Origin: CAZPMT01 sp964587655
Lineage (GTDB): Bacteria; Hydrogenedentota; Hydrogenedentia; Hydrogenedentales; SLHB01
Assembly: GCA_964587655.1 (NCBI GenBank)
Contig: CAZPMT010000044.1
Coordinates: 1-35,817, forward strand
Reading direction: 5' to 3'
DNA length: 35,817 nucleotides
Shown piece after piece: positions 24,555-32,424 of this stretch. Below the pieces are notes generated by a model that saw nothing but the letters and a program-made list of their open reading frames with translations, was not told where the DNA came from and searched no databases. Every line of letters starts with the position of its first letter. Position 1 is the first letter of the stretch. The position numbers were made by a program, and so were the translations under genes.

Positions 24555-24821
24555 ATGACCATGGCGTGCGTGGTAACGGGCTTCTTGGCCACGGTCGTTG
24601 CGGCCGAGGGTTCGCAACAGAACGCGAGGCAAGGCGCGGACTATGACAGGTTGTCCGCCTCACGACTGCAATGCGTGGTCGGCAACAACGCCGCGCTGGG
24701 CGAGCATCGCGCATGGTACAACGGCCTGTTCAGCGTGCGCGCTTCCGATGCGGACGCGTCGCCGTTCGTAGTGCAATACGCGGGCCTGAACGGGGACGCC
24801 GCTGCCACGTATCTTCACTGA
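24555..24821 (+). CDS. Small exported ORF, possibly a truncated gene
   Basis: This is an 88-aa ORF with an AAGGGAGG ribosome site and an ATG at 24555, starting 37 nt after the DUF1080 stop. The first 18 residues are hydrophobic, like a signal peptide, followed by GSQQNARQG. The rest (DYDRLSASRLQCVVGNNAAL, then HRAWYNGLFSV and FVVQYAGLN) reads like the N-terminal end of a larger secreted protein of planctomycete-type bacteria; this resemblance is from memory and uncertain. The ORF stops at 24821, just before the tRNA-Leu promoter, with no continuation visible in other frames. It could be a real small secreted protein or a 5' remnant of a deleted gene. Confidence 0.45.
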   Translation: MTMACVVTGFLATVVAAEGSQQNARQGADYDRLSASRLQCVVGNNAALGEHRAWYNGLFSVRASDADASPFVVQYAGLNGDAAATYLH

Positions 24822-24827
24822 GAGATC

Positions 24828-24856
24828 TTGCATGAGTCGCGAGAAGATGATATACT
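24828..24856 (+). promoter_or_regulatory. Promoter of tRNA-Leu
   Basis: TTGCAT (24828-24833) and TATACT (24851-24856) are exactly 17 nt apart, and TGA precedes the -10, giving an extended -10. A T-run follows. The start would be near 24863, about 70 nt before the tRNA. Confidence 0.6.
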
Positions 24857-24931
24857 TTTTTCCCTGGAATAGCAGACCCGAGCGAGTGCCTCAGGCAAGG
24901 GTTCACAAAGTTGAAACAGCGAGTTTCGAGT

Positions 24932-25018
24932 GCCGGAGTGGTGAAATTGGCAGACACGCATGGTTCAGGACCATGTGCCTTCACGGGCGTGGGGGTTCAA
25001 GTCCCTTCTCCGGCACCA
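24932..25018 (+). tRNA. tRNA-Leu (anticodon CAG)
   Basis: This 87-nt class II tRNA has acceptor GCCGGAG (24932-24938) pairing with CTCCGGC (25008-25014), discriminator A and an encoded CCA (25016-25018). The D arm contains the AAATTGGCAGAC pattern. The anticodon stem CATGG/CCATG encloses TTCAGGA, with anticodon CAG at 24966-24968, reading the CTG codon. The long variable arm (TGCCTTCACGGGCGT) and the TTCAAGT T-loop are present. The T stem has two G-U pairs. It has its own promoter upstream. Confidence 0.97.
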
Positions 25019-25050
25019 TTATAGCCTCATCCGCACTCTTGCGACTGTCC

Positions 25051-25848
25051 CTATTTCAGGCCGAGCACGTCCTGCATGTCGTAGAGGCCGGGTGAAGCCG
25101 TCATGACAAAGCGGGCGCCTCGCAAGGCGCCTTGTGCAAAGCAATCCCGGCTGTGTGCGCGATGGGTCAGCTCGATGCGCTCGCCGGCGCCGAAGAAGCT
25201 CACCGTGTGTTCTCCGACGACGTCTCCGCCGCGGATGGCGTGAATCCCGATCTGGCGCGCTGGACGTTCCCCGACCATCCCGGAGCGGCCATGCGTCGCA
25301 TCGGTTGCGTAGTTCAGGCCTAGGGCCTCGGCGGCGCGCTCCGCGAGGCGGACGGCCGTGCCGCTGGGGCTGTCCTTCTTCAGATTGTGGTGGGTCTCGG
25401 AGATCTCGATGTTGTAGTCCAATCCGAGAATCTTCGCGATTTCATACGTCAGTCTGAATAGGAGGTTCACACCCACGCTCATGTTCGGGGCGTAAACCAC
25501 CGGGATTGTCCGGGCCAGCGCAATCAGTTCGGTCTTATGCGCCATGGTCAGGCCCGTGGCGCCGATCACGGCCGGTTTCCGGGCGTGGGCCGCGAGCCGC
25601 GCGTTGCCGACACACGCCTGGGCCGTCGTGAAATCAATCAGAACGTCCGATTTCTCGATCTCGGCCTCCGCATCGCCGGATACCGTCAGCGTGATCGGCT
25701 GCCGGCTTTCAATCCCGGCGAGGACCTGCGCTCCGGCGAACGCGGGCACATCAAACGCGCCGCCTATCTCGACATCCGGTTCAGTCCGCGCCAACTCGAG
25801 AATCCGCCGCCCCATCCGTCCACACGCACCCGCTACACAGATCTTCAT
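25051..25848 (-). CDS. dapB: 4-hydroxy-tetrahydrodipicolinate reductase
   Basis: This 265-aa enzyme reduces dehydrated HTPA to tetrahydrodipicolinate, in lysine and diaminopimelate synthesis. The N-terminal NAD(P)-binding motif is VAGACGRMGRR (5-15). The catalytic block is SETHHNLKKDSPSGTA (150-165; H153/H154, K157). The length is normal. The ATG at 25848 has GAGGGGAG about 7 nt upstream; the longer open frame to 25866 adds six residues without support. The stop is 32 nt from the tRNA-Leu 3' end. No other dap genes are nearby. Confidence 0.96.
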   Translation of the reverse strand: MKICVAGACGRMGRRILELARTEPDVEIGGAFDVPAFAGAQVLAGIESRQPITLTVSGDAEAEIEKSDVLIDFTTAQACVGNARLAAHARKPAVIGATGLTMAHKTELIALARTIPVVYAPNMSVGVNLLFRLTYEIAKILGLDYNIEISETHHNLKKDSPSGTAVRLAERAAEALGLNYATDATHGRSGMVGERPARQIGIHAIRGGDVVGEHTVSFFGAGERIELTHRAHSRDCFAQGALRGARFVMTASPGLYDMQDVLGLK

Positions 25849-25931
25849 GTCCAACTCCCCTCGCAAATTGCCACGCTTCCTATTCGCACACTCCAGTCAA
25901 GCCGCGTGAAATCTCCAAGCCGCGCAACTGA

Positions 25932-25959
25932 CATTCTTGCCGAGCCGGCAAGAATCCAG
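25932..25959. repeat. Dispersed hairpin repeat (ATTCTTGCCG...CGGCAAGAATCCAG type)
   Basis: A 10-bp perfect stem (25933-25942 and 25946-25955) with loop AGC has the same outer bases as the copy at 16774-16798: C-ATTC on the left and GAAT-CCAG on the right. The inner stem differs but still pairs fully. It lies between the divergent dapB and amidase genes. Confidence 0.55.
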
Positions 25960-26013
25960 TATACACCCGTCGTGCGGATAGCGAAAGCGAATCCTTTTGT
26001 CCCGAACCGCCGC

Positions 26014-26040
26014 TTGAATTCCGTTTCTGTGTGTTAGAAT
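26014..26040 (+). promoter_or_regulatory. Possible promoter of the amidase gene
   Basis: TGTTAGAAT (26032-26040) is a TGn-extended -10; TTGAAT (26014-26019) is 15 nt upstream, shorter than ideal. The leader would be about 60 nt. Confidence 0.35.
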
Positions 26041-26107
26041 CTCGTCAAGAGGTCATGTCCCTGTCGATCAAACTGCGGCTCAGACCGGCTAAGAAGGAGG
26101 CGCTTGT

Positions 26108-26836
26108 ATGGCCACTACAAGGATTTCCGGCGTTCAAATGACTGTTTCGGCAAATCTCGAGGAGAATCTCGAGAAGATTCTTCATCACATCAAACAGGGG
26201 CATGCCGACTTTCTTGTGTTTCCCGAAATGAGCCTGACGGGATACCACGGGGATTTCAGCGACAAGGCAACACGCCTGGCCTGGCGACAGATTGCCAAGG
26301 CCTGTCGTCAGGCATATCTCACGGCCATTATCGGCACCGGCGCGAGGGTTGATGGGGTGACGCACATCCAAAGCCGGATCTACTCGGATAGCGGCAGGCT
26401 CCTCGGCACCCACGAGAAGCTCGTGCCCACGTCGGGCGATAGAAAATTCTGCCGTCCCGGAGATGAACTCCGTGTCTTCAAACACCAGGACATCACTTTC
26501 GGCTGTCTGATCTGCAACGATTTGTGGGTGACGCCCGGCTGCGGGCCATATCCCGATCCGAGGCTGACCTACAAGCTGGGGAAGCTCGGGGCCCGAATAA
26601 TCTTCCACTCCGTCAATTCCGGTTCGAGCAAGATCCACACGCCCTACCACGAATCGAATCTCGCTCTGAGGGCCATGGAAAGCAATCTCTTCATTGCGAC
26701 TGCCAACGCCGCCGATCCCAAAGGCCCGGTCAATGCCTCCACGGGCATTGTGTCGCCCAAGGGTGAATGGATCGTGCGCGTCCCGCGGACAGGCGAACAC
26801 CAGTACTTTTGCGATCTCGATCTGGAAGGCGAATGA
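26108..26836 (+). CDS. Carbon-nitrogen hydrolase (nitrilase superfamily)
   Basis: This 242-aa protein has the nitrilase Glu-Lys-Cys triad: E40 in FPEMSLTGY, K104 in HEKLVPTSGDRKFCRPG and C136 in LICNDLW. It is slightly shorter than many members (about 260-300 aa) but keeps the full core. Members hydrolyse amide or nitrile bonds, for example omega-amidases and N-carbamoyl amidohydrolases; the substrate cannot be read. The ATG at 26108 has AAGGAGG 8 nt upstream. A secreted beta-helix gene follows on the same strand after 95 nt. Confidence 0.88.
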   Translation: MATTRISGVQMTVSANLEENLEKILHHIKQGHADFLVFPEMSLTGYHGDFSDKATRLAWRQIAKACRQAYLTAIIGTGARVDGVTHIQSRIYSDSGRLLGTHEKLVPTSGDRKFCRPGDELRVFKHQDITFGCLICNDLWVTPGCGPYPDPRLTYKLGKLGARIIFHSVNSGSSKIHTPYHESNLALRAMESNLFIATANAADPKGPVNASTGIVSPKGEWIVRVPRTGEHQYFCDLDLEGE

Positions 26837-26931
26837 ACCGGGGAGAGGCAGCAGGAAAACAGAATTCAGAATAGGATGGGGTTACAGCATTACGCGTTTT
26901 GGGACAGCTTTCAGAAGAGGTGAATGGGAAA

Positions 26932-28251
26932 ATGCGGACCACGCGAACTGTTTGTCTGACGTTGGTGTTTTTCTCGTCGATCATCGCATGCGGGGCGGGT
27001 TTTGCGATGGCGGAAGGCGGCATGCCCAACGCGCGGAATTCGGATTTGGTCGCGCAGGTGAAGTCTGGCCAGCGCACTGAAGCGAATGCGGCGTGGTGGG
27101 GCTTCAACGCGAACGACTCAACCGATTGCCTGCAAGCGGCGATCGACTCGGGCGCGCGACGACTCGTCGTTCCCTATATGGGCGCGGAATGGATCGTGCG
27201 CCCGTTGAAGCTGCGGAGCAACATCGAGATATGCTTCGATCCCGGCGTCGTTGTTCTCGCGAAGAAGGGGGAGTTCAAAGGGGGAGGCGACTCGCTTTTC
27301 TCGGCGTCGGACGCCGCTGATATCACGTTGCGGGGCTACGGCGCGACGCTGCGCATGCGTAAGAAGGACTATCAGAACCCGCCTTACGACAAGGCCGAAT
27401 GGCGGATGGCGTTGAGTTTCGACGGCTGCCGGCGTATTAGCGTCGAAGGGCTCCGGCTCGAGAGCAGCGGCGGCGACGGCATCTATATCGGCGCCACCGC
27501 CAACTTGCCCTATTGCGAGGACATGGTGATCCGCGACGTCGTGTGCCATGACAACCACCGGCAGGGCATCAGCGTCATCGGCGCGGTAAACCTGCTGATC
27601 GAGAACTGCGTGTTGTCGAATACCGACGGGACGGCGCCGCGCGCGGGGATCGATCTCGAACCCAACGGGCCGAAGGAAAAGCTGGTCAACGTCGTGGTTC
27701 GGAACTGCCGCATGGAAAACAACGCCGGAGCGGGGATCCTGCTTTACCTGAAGAACCTGACGCGCGAGAGCGATCCGCTGTCGATCCGTTTTGAAGACTG
27801 CTACGTAAAGGGCGGGAAAGACGCCGGCATAGGCGTTGGCGCATTGACGGACAACGGGCCGCAAGGCTCCGTCGAGTTCGTCAACTGCACCGTCGAGGAC
27901 ACGGAGAAGTGCGGGGCCTACCTCTACGACAAGTCGCCAGACGCCGCGCCCGTGCGCTTCGTGAACTGCAAATGGAGAAACGTCGCGACGCAAGACCCGA
28001 ACGGCGCATTCCGCGTCCCGCTGCTGTTGCACGCGTTCCGGAAGAAGATCGCCGCGAAATTGGGAGGTATCGAGTTTGCGAATTGCCATGTGTACGACGA
28101 ACAGGACCGGCCCGCGCTGGTGGTGAAGTGCGAAGATGGCGCGGCGCGGATCAAAGGGACCGTTTACGTCAGCAATCCTCACGGCGCGCGGGCGGTCTTG
28201 CCCGAGCGGATGTCTGAATCGGATGTGAACGTCGTAGAAGCCACAGAGTGA
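26932..28251 (+). CDS. Secreted right-handed beta-helix protein
   Basis: This 439-aa protein starts with a hydrophobic signal (MRTTRTVCLTLVFFSS). It is either cleaved after AMA or lipidated at C20, which sits in an IIAC lipobox-like context. From about residue 60 it has many parallel-beta-helix coils with alternating hydrophobic, Asn and Gly positions (IENCVLSNTDG, VVRNCRMENNAG, IRFEDCYV, VEFVNCTV, VRFVNCKW). This is the pectate-lyase/glycosidase beta-helix fold, so a polysaccharide-binding or cleaving role is likely. No catalytic motif allows a closer call. The ATG at 26932 starts the signal peptide; an open extension to 26899 adds charged residues and is not preferred. Confidence 0.8.
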   Translation: MRTTRTVCLTLVFFSSIIACGAGFAMAEGGMPNARNSDLVAQVKSGQRTEANAAWWGFNANDSTDCLQAAIDSGARRLVVPYMGAEWIVRPLKLRSNIEICFDPGVVVLAKKGEFKGGGDSLFSASDAADITLRGYGATLRMRKKDYQNPPYDKAEWRMALSFDGCRRISVEGLRLESSGGDGIYIGATANLPYCEDMVIRDVVCHDNHRQGISVIGAVNLLIENCVLSNTDGTAPRAGIDLEPNGPKEKLVNVVVRNCRMENNAGAGILLYLKNLTRESDPLSIRFEDCYVKGGKDAGIGVGALTDNGPQGSVEFVNCTVEDTEKCGAYLYDKSPDAAPVRFVNCKWRNVATQDPNGAFRVPLLLHAFRKKIAAKLGGIEFANCHVYDEQDRPALVVKCEDGAARIKGTVYVSNPHGARAVLPERMSESDVNVVEATE

Positions 28252-28291
28252 AATCGAAAGCCATACGCCGGGCCGGGCACGACGCGGACTG

Positions 28292-28319
28292 TTGCTTGAG
28301 ACGCGGCAGTTGATATGAT
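28292..28319 (+). promoter_or_regulatory. Promoter of the sugar isomerase-like gene
   Basis: TTGCTT (28292-28297) and TATGAT (28314-28319) are 16 nt apart, with TGA before the -10. The start would be near 28326, about 27 nt before the ATG. Confidence 0.5.
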
Positions 28320-28352
28320 GAGGCCTCACACGCACACGGGAGAAAAGACGGC

Positions 28353-29222
28353 ATGTTCAGATTGGGCGCGTTCACGGACGAGATATCGCAAGACCTGGAG
28401 CAAGCGTGCAAGGTGTGCCGCGAGTTCGGAGTCGAGGGCGTTGAGATCCGAGGCGTTTGGCAAACACCGGTGCAGAAACTGACGGATGATCAGGTTCGCG
28501 AGATCAAGCGCATCCTTACAGACCACGGCATGGTTGTGTGCAGCATCGGCTCCCCCTTCGGGAAATGCGAACTGGAAAACCCGGGCGAAGTGGCGCAGCA
28601 CATGGACATCCTCCGAAGGTGCGCGGACATCGGGCTCGAACTCGGCTGCACGCTGGTCCGGGGGTTTGCCTTCTGGGGCCACGGCGCGCGGACGAAACCT
28701 TGGGACAAGATGGTGAAAGCGTACGAGGCAGTTCCCGCGATCCTGGAGGAAAAGGGCATCACGCTCGGACTCGAGAACGAAGCCGCGTGTTACGTCGGCA
28801 CGGCGTTGCACACGCGCCGCTTCCTGGATCTCATGAAGGTCCCTCGCATAAAGGCCGTGTGGGACCCGGCGAACCACGTGCAGGATCCCGATGGCGTGGA
28901 TGTCCCCACCATACCCGACGGATACGAGGCAATAAAGGCCGACATCGTTCACGTCCACGTAAAGGACGCAGCGCCGCGTCCTGACGGTTCCACGCCGAAC
29001 GTTTTCATGGGCATGGGGATCTGTCGTTGGAAAGAGCAGTTCCAGGCGTTGGAGGACGACGGCTACGAGGGTTTCTGCTCGCTTGAGACGCACGTAAACC
29101 CGGAACAGTTCCCGCCGGACATGGCGGTACGATACGCCTCTTATCTGACGGGAGAAGGTCGCGAAGGGGCAAGCAAGGTCTGCCTTGCCTGGATCCGCGA
29201 CGCGGTCGCCGGCCTCGTCTGA
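28353..29222 (+). CDS. Sugar phosphate isomerase/epimerase (xylose isomerase-like TIM barrel)
   Basis: This 289-aa protein matches the AP endonuclease 2/xylose isomerase-like barrel family. Probable metal ligands are in LGLENE (E141 or E143), VWDPANH (D171), HVHVKD (H202) and CSLETH (E245). The opening MFRLGAFTDEISQDLEQA is typical of hydroxypyruvate-isomerase- and keto-sugar-epimerase-like members. The ATG has a GGGAGA ribosome site 10 nt upstream and its own promoter. With the ThuA-like and DUF1080 genes it suggests keto-sugar metabolism; the substrate is unknown. Confidence 0.85.
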   Translation: MFRLGAFTDEISQDLEQACKVCREFGVEGVEIRGVWQTPVQKLTDDQVREIKRILTDHGMVVCSIGSPFGKCELENPGEVAQHMDILRRCADIGLELGCTLVRGFAFWGHGARTKPWDKMVKAYEAVPAILEEKGITLGLENEAACYVGTALHTRRFLDLMKVPRIKAVWDPANHVQDPDGVDVPTIPDGYEAIKADIVHVHVKDAAPRPDGSTPNVFMGMGICRWKEQFQALEDDGYEGFCSLETHVNPEQFPPDMAVRYASYLTGEGREGASKVCLAWIRDAVAGLV

Positions 29223-29319
29223 GGCCGCTAACGTACTGAATCATGATTGCAGGATGCCTCACTAAATCCGGACGTACCTTGGCATCAATAGGTTAAGGCC
29301 ATCTAGGAGGACGCAGCAC

Positions 29320-30084
29320 ATGAAACATGGAAGACTTGCCAGTTTGATCTACATCGCGATATTTCTGGGCGCTTTGGCGGCCGCGGACCGCGCTCTCGCG
29401 GAGGACGTGAAGAAAGCGACGCCAGCCAAGCGCGTGCTCATTGTCACCGGACAGGACTATCCGGGACATAAGTGGAAAGAGACTGCGCCCGTGCTGGCCA
29501 AGGCGCTGGCCGCCGACCCGCGCTTGCAGGTTACAGTCACGGAAGACCCGAAGTTCCTGGCTTCGCCTGATCTCGCCCGGTACGATGCCGTTGTGTTGCA
29601 CTTCATGAACTGGGAACAGCCCGATCCCGGACCCGATGCGCGGGCCAACCTTAAGCGGTTCGTCGAGGGCGGCAAGGGATTGATGCTCGTCCATTTCGCG
29701 TGCGGCGCGTTCCAGGAATGGCCGGAGTTTCGCGAACTCGCGGGCCGCTCGTACGACCCTAAACTCCCTCCCCATGATCCGTTCGGAACGTTCCGCGTCG
29801 AGATAACCAGCGTGGCGCATCCGATCACGAAGGGGCTGAAATCGTTCGATACGACCGACGAATTGTACACCTGCCTCGCCGGCGACCGGCCAGTTGAGGT
29901 ATTGGCGACCGCGCGATCAAAGGTCGACGGCAAGGACTATCCGATGGCCTTCGCCTTCGCCTACGGCGCGGGCCGCGTGTTCCACAGTCCCTTGGGACAC
30001 GACGCGCCAGCCTTCAGCAACGCCGGTGTCGCGGAGTTACTACGCAGGGGTTGCGCATGGGCGGCGGGACTGCCTGACAAATAA
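29320..30084 (+). CDS. Secreted ThuA-like protein
   Basis: This 254-aa protein has a signal peptide (about residues 1-27) and then a ThuA domain with a class I glutamine amidotransferase-like fold. Recognisable blocks are VLIVTGQDYPGHKWKETAPV, VVLHFMNWEQ, GKGLMLVHFACGAF, VAHPITKG and GAGRVFHSPLGHD. Cytoplasmic ThuA acts in trehalose and 3-keto-sugar use; secreted forms are common in planctomycete-like bacteria and may act on keto-sugars outside the cell. The start has AGGAGG 9 nt upstream. The gene follows the sugar isomerase by 97 nt and is convergent with the CorA-family gene. Confidence 0.85.
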   Translation: MKHGRLASLIYIAIFLGALAAADRALAEDVKKATPAKRVLIVTGQDYPGHKWKETAPVLAKALAADPRLQVTVTEDPKFLASPDLARYDAVVLHFMNWEQPDPGPDARANLKRFVEGGKGLMLVHFACGAFQEWPEFRELAGRSYDPKLPPHDPFGTFRVEITSVAHPITKGLKSFDTTDELYTCLAGDRPVEVLATARSKVDGKDYPMAFAFAYGAGRVFHSPLGHDAPAFSNAGVAELLRRGCAWAAGLPDK

Positions 30085-30106
30085 GCCGGCCAGGCACACT
30101 TGAAAC

Positions 30107-31039
30107 CTAACGCCAGTACCTCTCGATCTTCTTGATCACAAAGTACGTCGCAAGACCCAGCCCGATCATGGAGGCAAGAAACAACGGATACGCCAGCGCC
30201 CAGTTCTCGGGATCGGTGATCAGGGAGAATTCCGACATGCCACCCATGCCCGCGAAGAAGCTGGGCACAGCCACGGCAATAACGATGGCGTTGAGGTTCT
30301 TCATCATTACATTGAGGTTGTTGCTCACCAACGAGGCCCGCGCGTCCATCAGACTGGCGAGCACCTGCGCGTGGGTATTGGCTTGCTCGGAACACTGGGC
30401 GTTTTCGATGAGCAGGTCGTCGAGATACTCGAGGTTCTCCGGGGTGAAATGCAGCTTTGGCGCGCTCGCCTTGAGTTTCTCGAGGACGCGGCCATTCGAA
30501 CTGATGGCATTCAGATAGTAGACGAGGCCCTTCTCGATGGTGAACATGTGGAGCAGGTGTTTGTTCTCCATGGACTTGTTGACCTTGTCCTCGAGCTCAT
30601 CGCAGATTGCGTTCATGACTTTGAGGTGCTCAGTGAAGTGCAGAATGTTTTGGTACAGCATCCGGAGGAAGATGTCCGACACGGAGTTCACGCGGGCGAA
30701 GTGCCGCCCTTCAAAAGGCGCGCTCTCCGGCTCGCCGATGATGATAAGCTTGTCCGCGAACAGAAAGAACGCCGTCGTTGTGACTTTGAAAAGAAAATTG
30801 TCGGCGGCCGTATATCGCTTGGGCCGCTTGAAGATGATGGCCGTGTGCTCCGGCTCGAATTCCATGCGGCCCACTTCCTCCGGATCCTGCGCGGAACCCA
30901 GGGTATGCTCGTCAATCTTGAGCGTGTCGATCAGATACCGTTTCTCGGCGTCGTCGAGGTTATGAAACACAACGACGGGCGCGTCGTCGTCGGAAGTCTC
31001 GACGATCTTTCCCTCTTGCAGCGCGTAGTTCTTATGCAT
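30107..31039 (-). CDS. CorA-family divalent metal transporter with a changed GMN motif
   Basis: This 310-aa protein has a soluble N-terminal domain, a long helical stalk (about residues 120-250) and two C-terminal membrane helices (about 250-272 and 282-302), the CorA layout. The pore-mouth motif, normally YGMNF, reads FFAGMGGMSEF here, so N is replaced by G266. The tail IKKIERYWR is typical. CorA pentamers move Mg2+, Co2+ or Ni2+, and the GMN loop selects hydrated Mg2+, so this variant may have different ion preference. The ATG at 31039 is preceded by GGGAAG. The gene is convergent with the ThuA-like gene. Confidence 0.85.
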   Translation of the reverse strand: MHKNYALQEGKIVETSDDDAPVVVFHNLDDAEKRYLIDTLKIDEHTLGSAQDPEEVGRMEFEPEHTAIIFKRPKRYTAADNFLFKVTTTAFFLFADKLIIIGEPESAPFEGRHFARVNSVSDIFLRMLYQNILHFTEHLKVMNAICDELEDKVNKSMENKHLLHMFTIEKGLVYYLNAISSNGRVLEKLKASAPKLHFTPENLEYLDDLLIENAQCSEQANTHAQVLASLMDARASLVSNNLNVMMKNLNAIVIAVAVPSFFAGMGGMSEFSLITDPENWALAYPLFLASMIGLGLATYFVIKKIERYWR

Positions 31040-31078
31040 AGGACATGCTTCCCGATTTCGACCTGAACACGAAGGATG

Positions 31079-31098
31079 ATGATACCACCCTCATGATA
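31079..31098 (-). promoter_or_regulatory. Tandem extended -10 elements upstream of the CorA-family gene
   Basis: On the minus strand TGGTATCAT occurs twice, with -10 hexamers at 31093-31098 and 31079-31084, 14 nt apart. Neither has a clear -35. One or both may drive the CorA-family gene, 40-55 nt downstream. Confidence 0.35.
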
Positions 31099-31136
31099 CC
31101 AGATGAGAGATTGATTTTCGAGCCTTGTGCAGGTCT

Positions 31137-31165
31137 TTGCAGGCGTCGGCTGACCCTGTTAGAAT
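31137..31165 (+). promoter_or_regulatory. Promoter of the 31.2-32.4 kb three-gene unit
   Basis: TTGCAG (31137-31142) and TAGAAT (31160-31165) are 17 nt apart, with TGT before the -10. Transcription would begin near 31172, leaving a leader of about 18 nt that contains the GAGGAGGG ribosome site. Confidence 0.6.
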
Positions 31166-31189
31166 GCATTATTCGAGGAGGGTGCCGCC

Positions 31190-31822
31190 ATGTTCGAGGA
31201 GATAACGAAGGAAGTGGGAGTGCTCTCGGACTCTAAGGCCGGATGGGTGAACCGGCGCGATGCCGCGGAGTATCTGGGGGAGGCCGCCGAGCGCGCGTTG
31301 AACGCGTTACAGGCGCATCGCGCCGATCCTGACGTCGACGTGCGACCGTCCATCGAAAAGGCGCTTGCGCGCGCCGCCGGTGGTCTGAGGGGCGTAAAGT
31401 TTGCCGTGAGCCAGCCGGCGTACACGCTTCAGGACTTGGCGAACGCCTGTTCAAAGCCGGGCGAACGCGGCGTCAAACCGCACGGAGACGGATACGAGAT
31501 CGAGGTCGTGATCAAGACCGGTCGCCGGCAACAGGTCTACGTCTTGCCGCACACCCGCAAAGACGGCTCAAAGCTCGTGCGCGTGTTCACTCGGTGCGGC
31601 AAGCCCAAGGCGGAATCACTGGAATGGGCCCTCGAGATCAATATGCAGTTGACGCGCGGAGCGCTCGCCCTGCACGGCGAGGGCGAGGAGAAATGTCTCG
31701 TGCTTGTGGACGCCTATCCCATGCACGAGGCCACGCCCGAGATGATCAAGGCATCCGTCAAAGAGACGGCCTTCTACGGCGATTGGATCGAATCCAAACT
31801 TACGGGGATGGATGAACTATGA
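31190..31822 (+). CDS. HEAT-like/YbjN-like protein of unknown function
   Basis: This is a 210-aa protein. Residues about 15-75 form helical repeats (RRDAAEYLGEAAERALNALQ, then DVRPSIEKALARA), resembling HEAT-type units. Residues about 80-205 resemble the YbjN/type III-chaperone-like fold (VYVLPHTRKDGSKLVRVFTR, DAYPMHEATPEMIKASV, YGDWIES); this assignment is from pattern only. A GAGGAGG ribosome site precedes the ATG. It ends in a 4-nt overlap with the pentapeptide-repeat gene, so the two are co-translated. It may be a chaperone or regulator for its neighbours. I do not know its function. Confidence 0.7.
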   Translation: MFEEITKEVGVLSDSKAGWVNRRDAAEYLGEAAERALNALQAHRADPDVDVRPSIEKALARAAGGLRGVKFAVSQPAYTLQDLANACSKPGERGVKPHGDGYEIEVVIKTGRRQQVYVLPHTRKDGSKLVRVFTRCGKPKAESLEWALEINMQLTRGALALHGEGEEKCLVLVDAYPMHEATPEMIKASVKETAFYGDWIESKLTGMDEL

Positions 31823-32424
31823 AGAGAAGTACACACTACGCCCCGCTTTGCTGCAAGACGCCGGGTTGCGGGGGGCGCGCGCTGACTGGAGCGGATCATT
31901 GTTGGGTACACATCGGGGATCGCGAGGCCTTCTTGAAATCGCTCAACCCGGGGAACATGGTGGACGCCTGGCTGGCCGGCGTGGATATGTCCGGCCGCGA
32001 CCTCGAAGGCGCGAATCTAATCGGCGCACGCTTGTCGGGGGCCAGCCTGGCGGGCGCGAACCTCCGCAATGCGGACCTTCGCCGGACCTTTCTCGACGGC
32101 GCAGACCTGAGCGGCGCTCAACTGGATGGCGCTAACCTCGAGTTCGCCGTGCTCGGCGGCGCCGATCTCTGCGACGCAAGCCTGAAGGGCGCGAACCTGC
32201 AGCGGGCGAACCTCGTGGGGACACGCGGCCTGCGCGCGAACTTCTCGGACGCGAATCTCTACTATTCGAGGCCTGGAAACGCGGACTTTCGAGAAGCGGA
32301 CTTCACCGGCGCTCATATCGAGCGGACGATCTTTCGCCGCGCGAACCTTGCCGGCGCGCGCCTCGCCGGCACGATCGGGACCGCCAATTTCGAGAATGCG
32401 AATCTCGAGGGGGTGAAGCGATGA
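31819..32424 (+). CDS. Pentapeptide-repeat protein with N-terminal Cys/His cluster
   Basis: This 201-aa protein has an N-terminal Cys/His stretch C12-x4-C17-x10-C28-x2-H31 that may bind zinc. From about residue 52 it has a long run of pentapeptide repeats of A(D/N)LxG type (EGANL, SGASL, AGANL, NADLR, DGADL, SGAQL), which fold into a right-handed quadrilateral beta-helix. Some pentapeptide proteins mimic DNA and protect gyrase; most have unknown targets. It overlaps both neighbours by 4 nt, so the three proteins are likely made in fixed ratio. Confidence 0.88.
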   Translation: MKRSTHYAPLCCKTPGCGGRALTGADHCWVHIGDREAFLKSLNPGNMVDAWLAGVDMSGRDLEGANLIGARLSGASLAGANLRNADLRRTFLDGADLSGAQLDGANLEFAVLGGADLCDASLKGANLQRANLVGTRGLRANFSDANLYYSRPGNADFREADFTGAHIERTIFRRANLAGARLAGTIGTANFENANLEGVKR

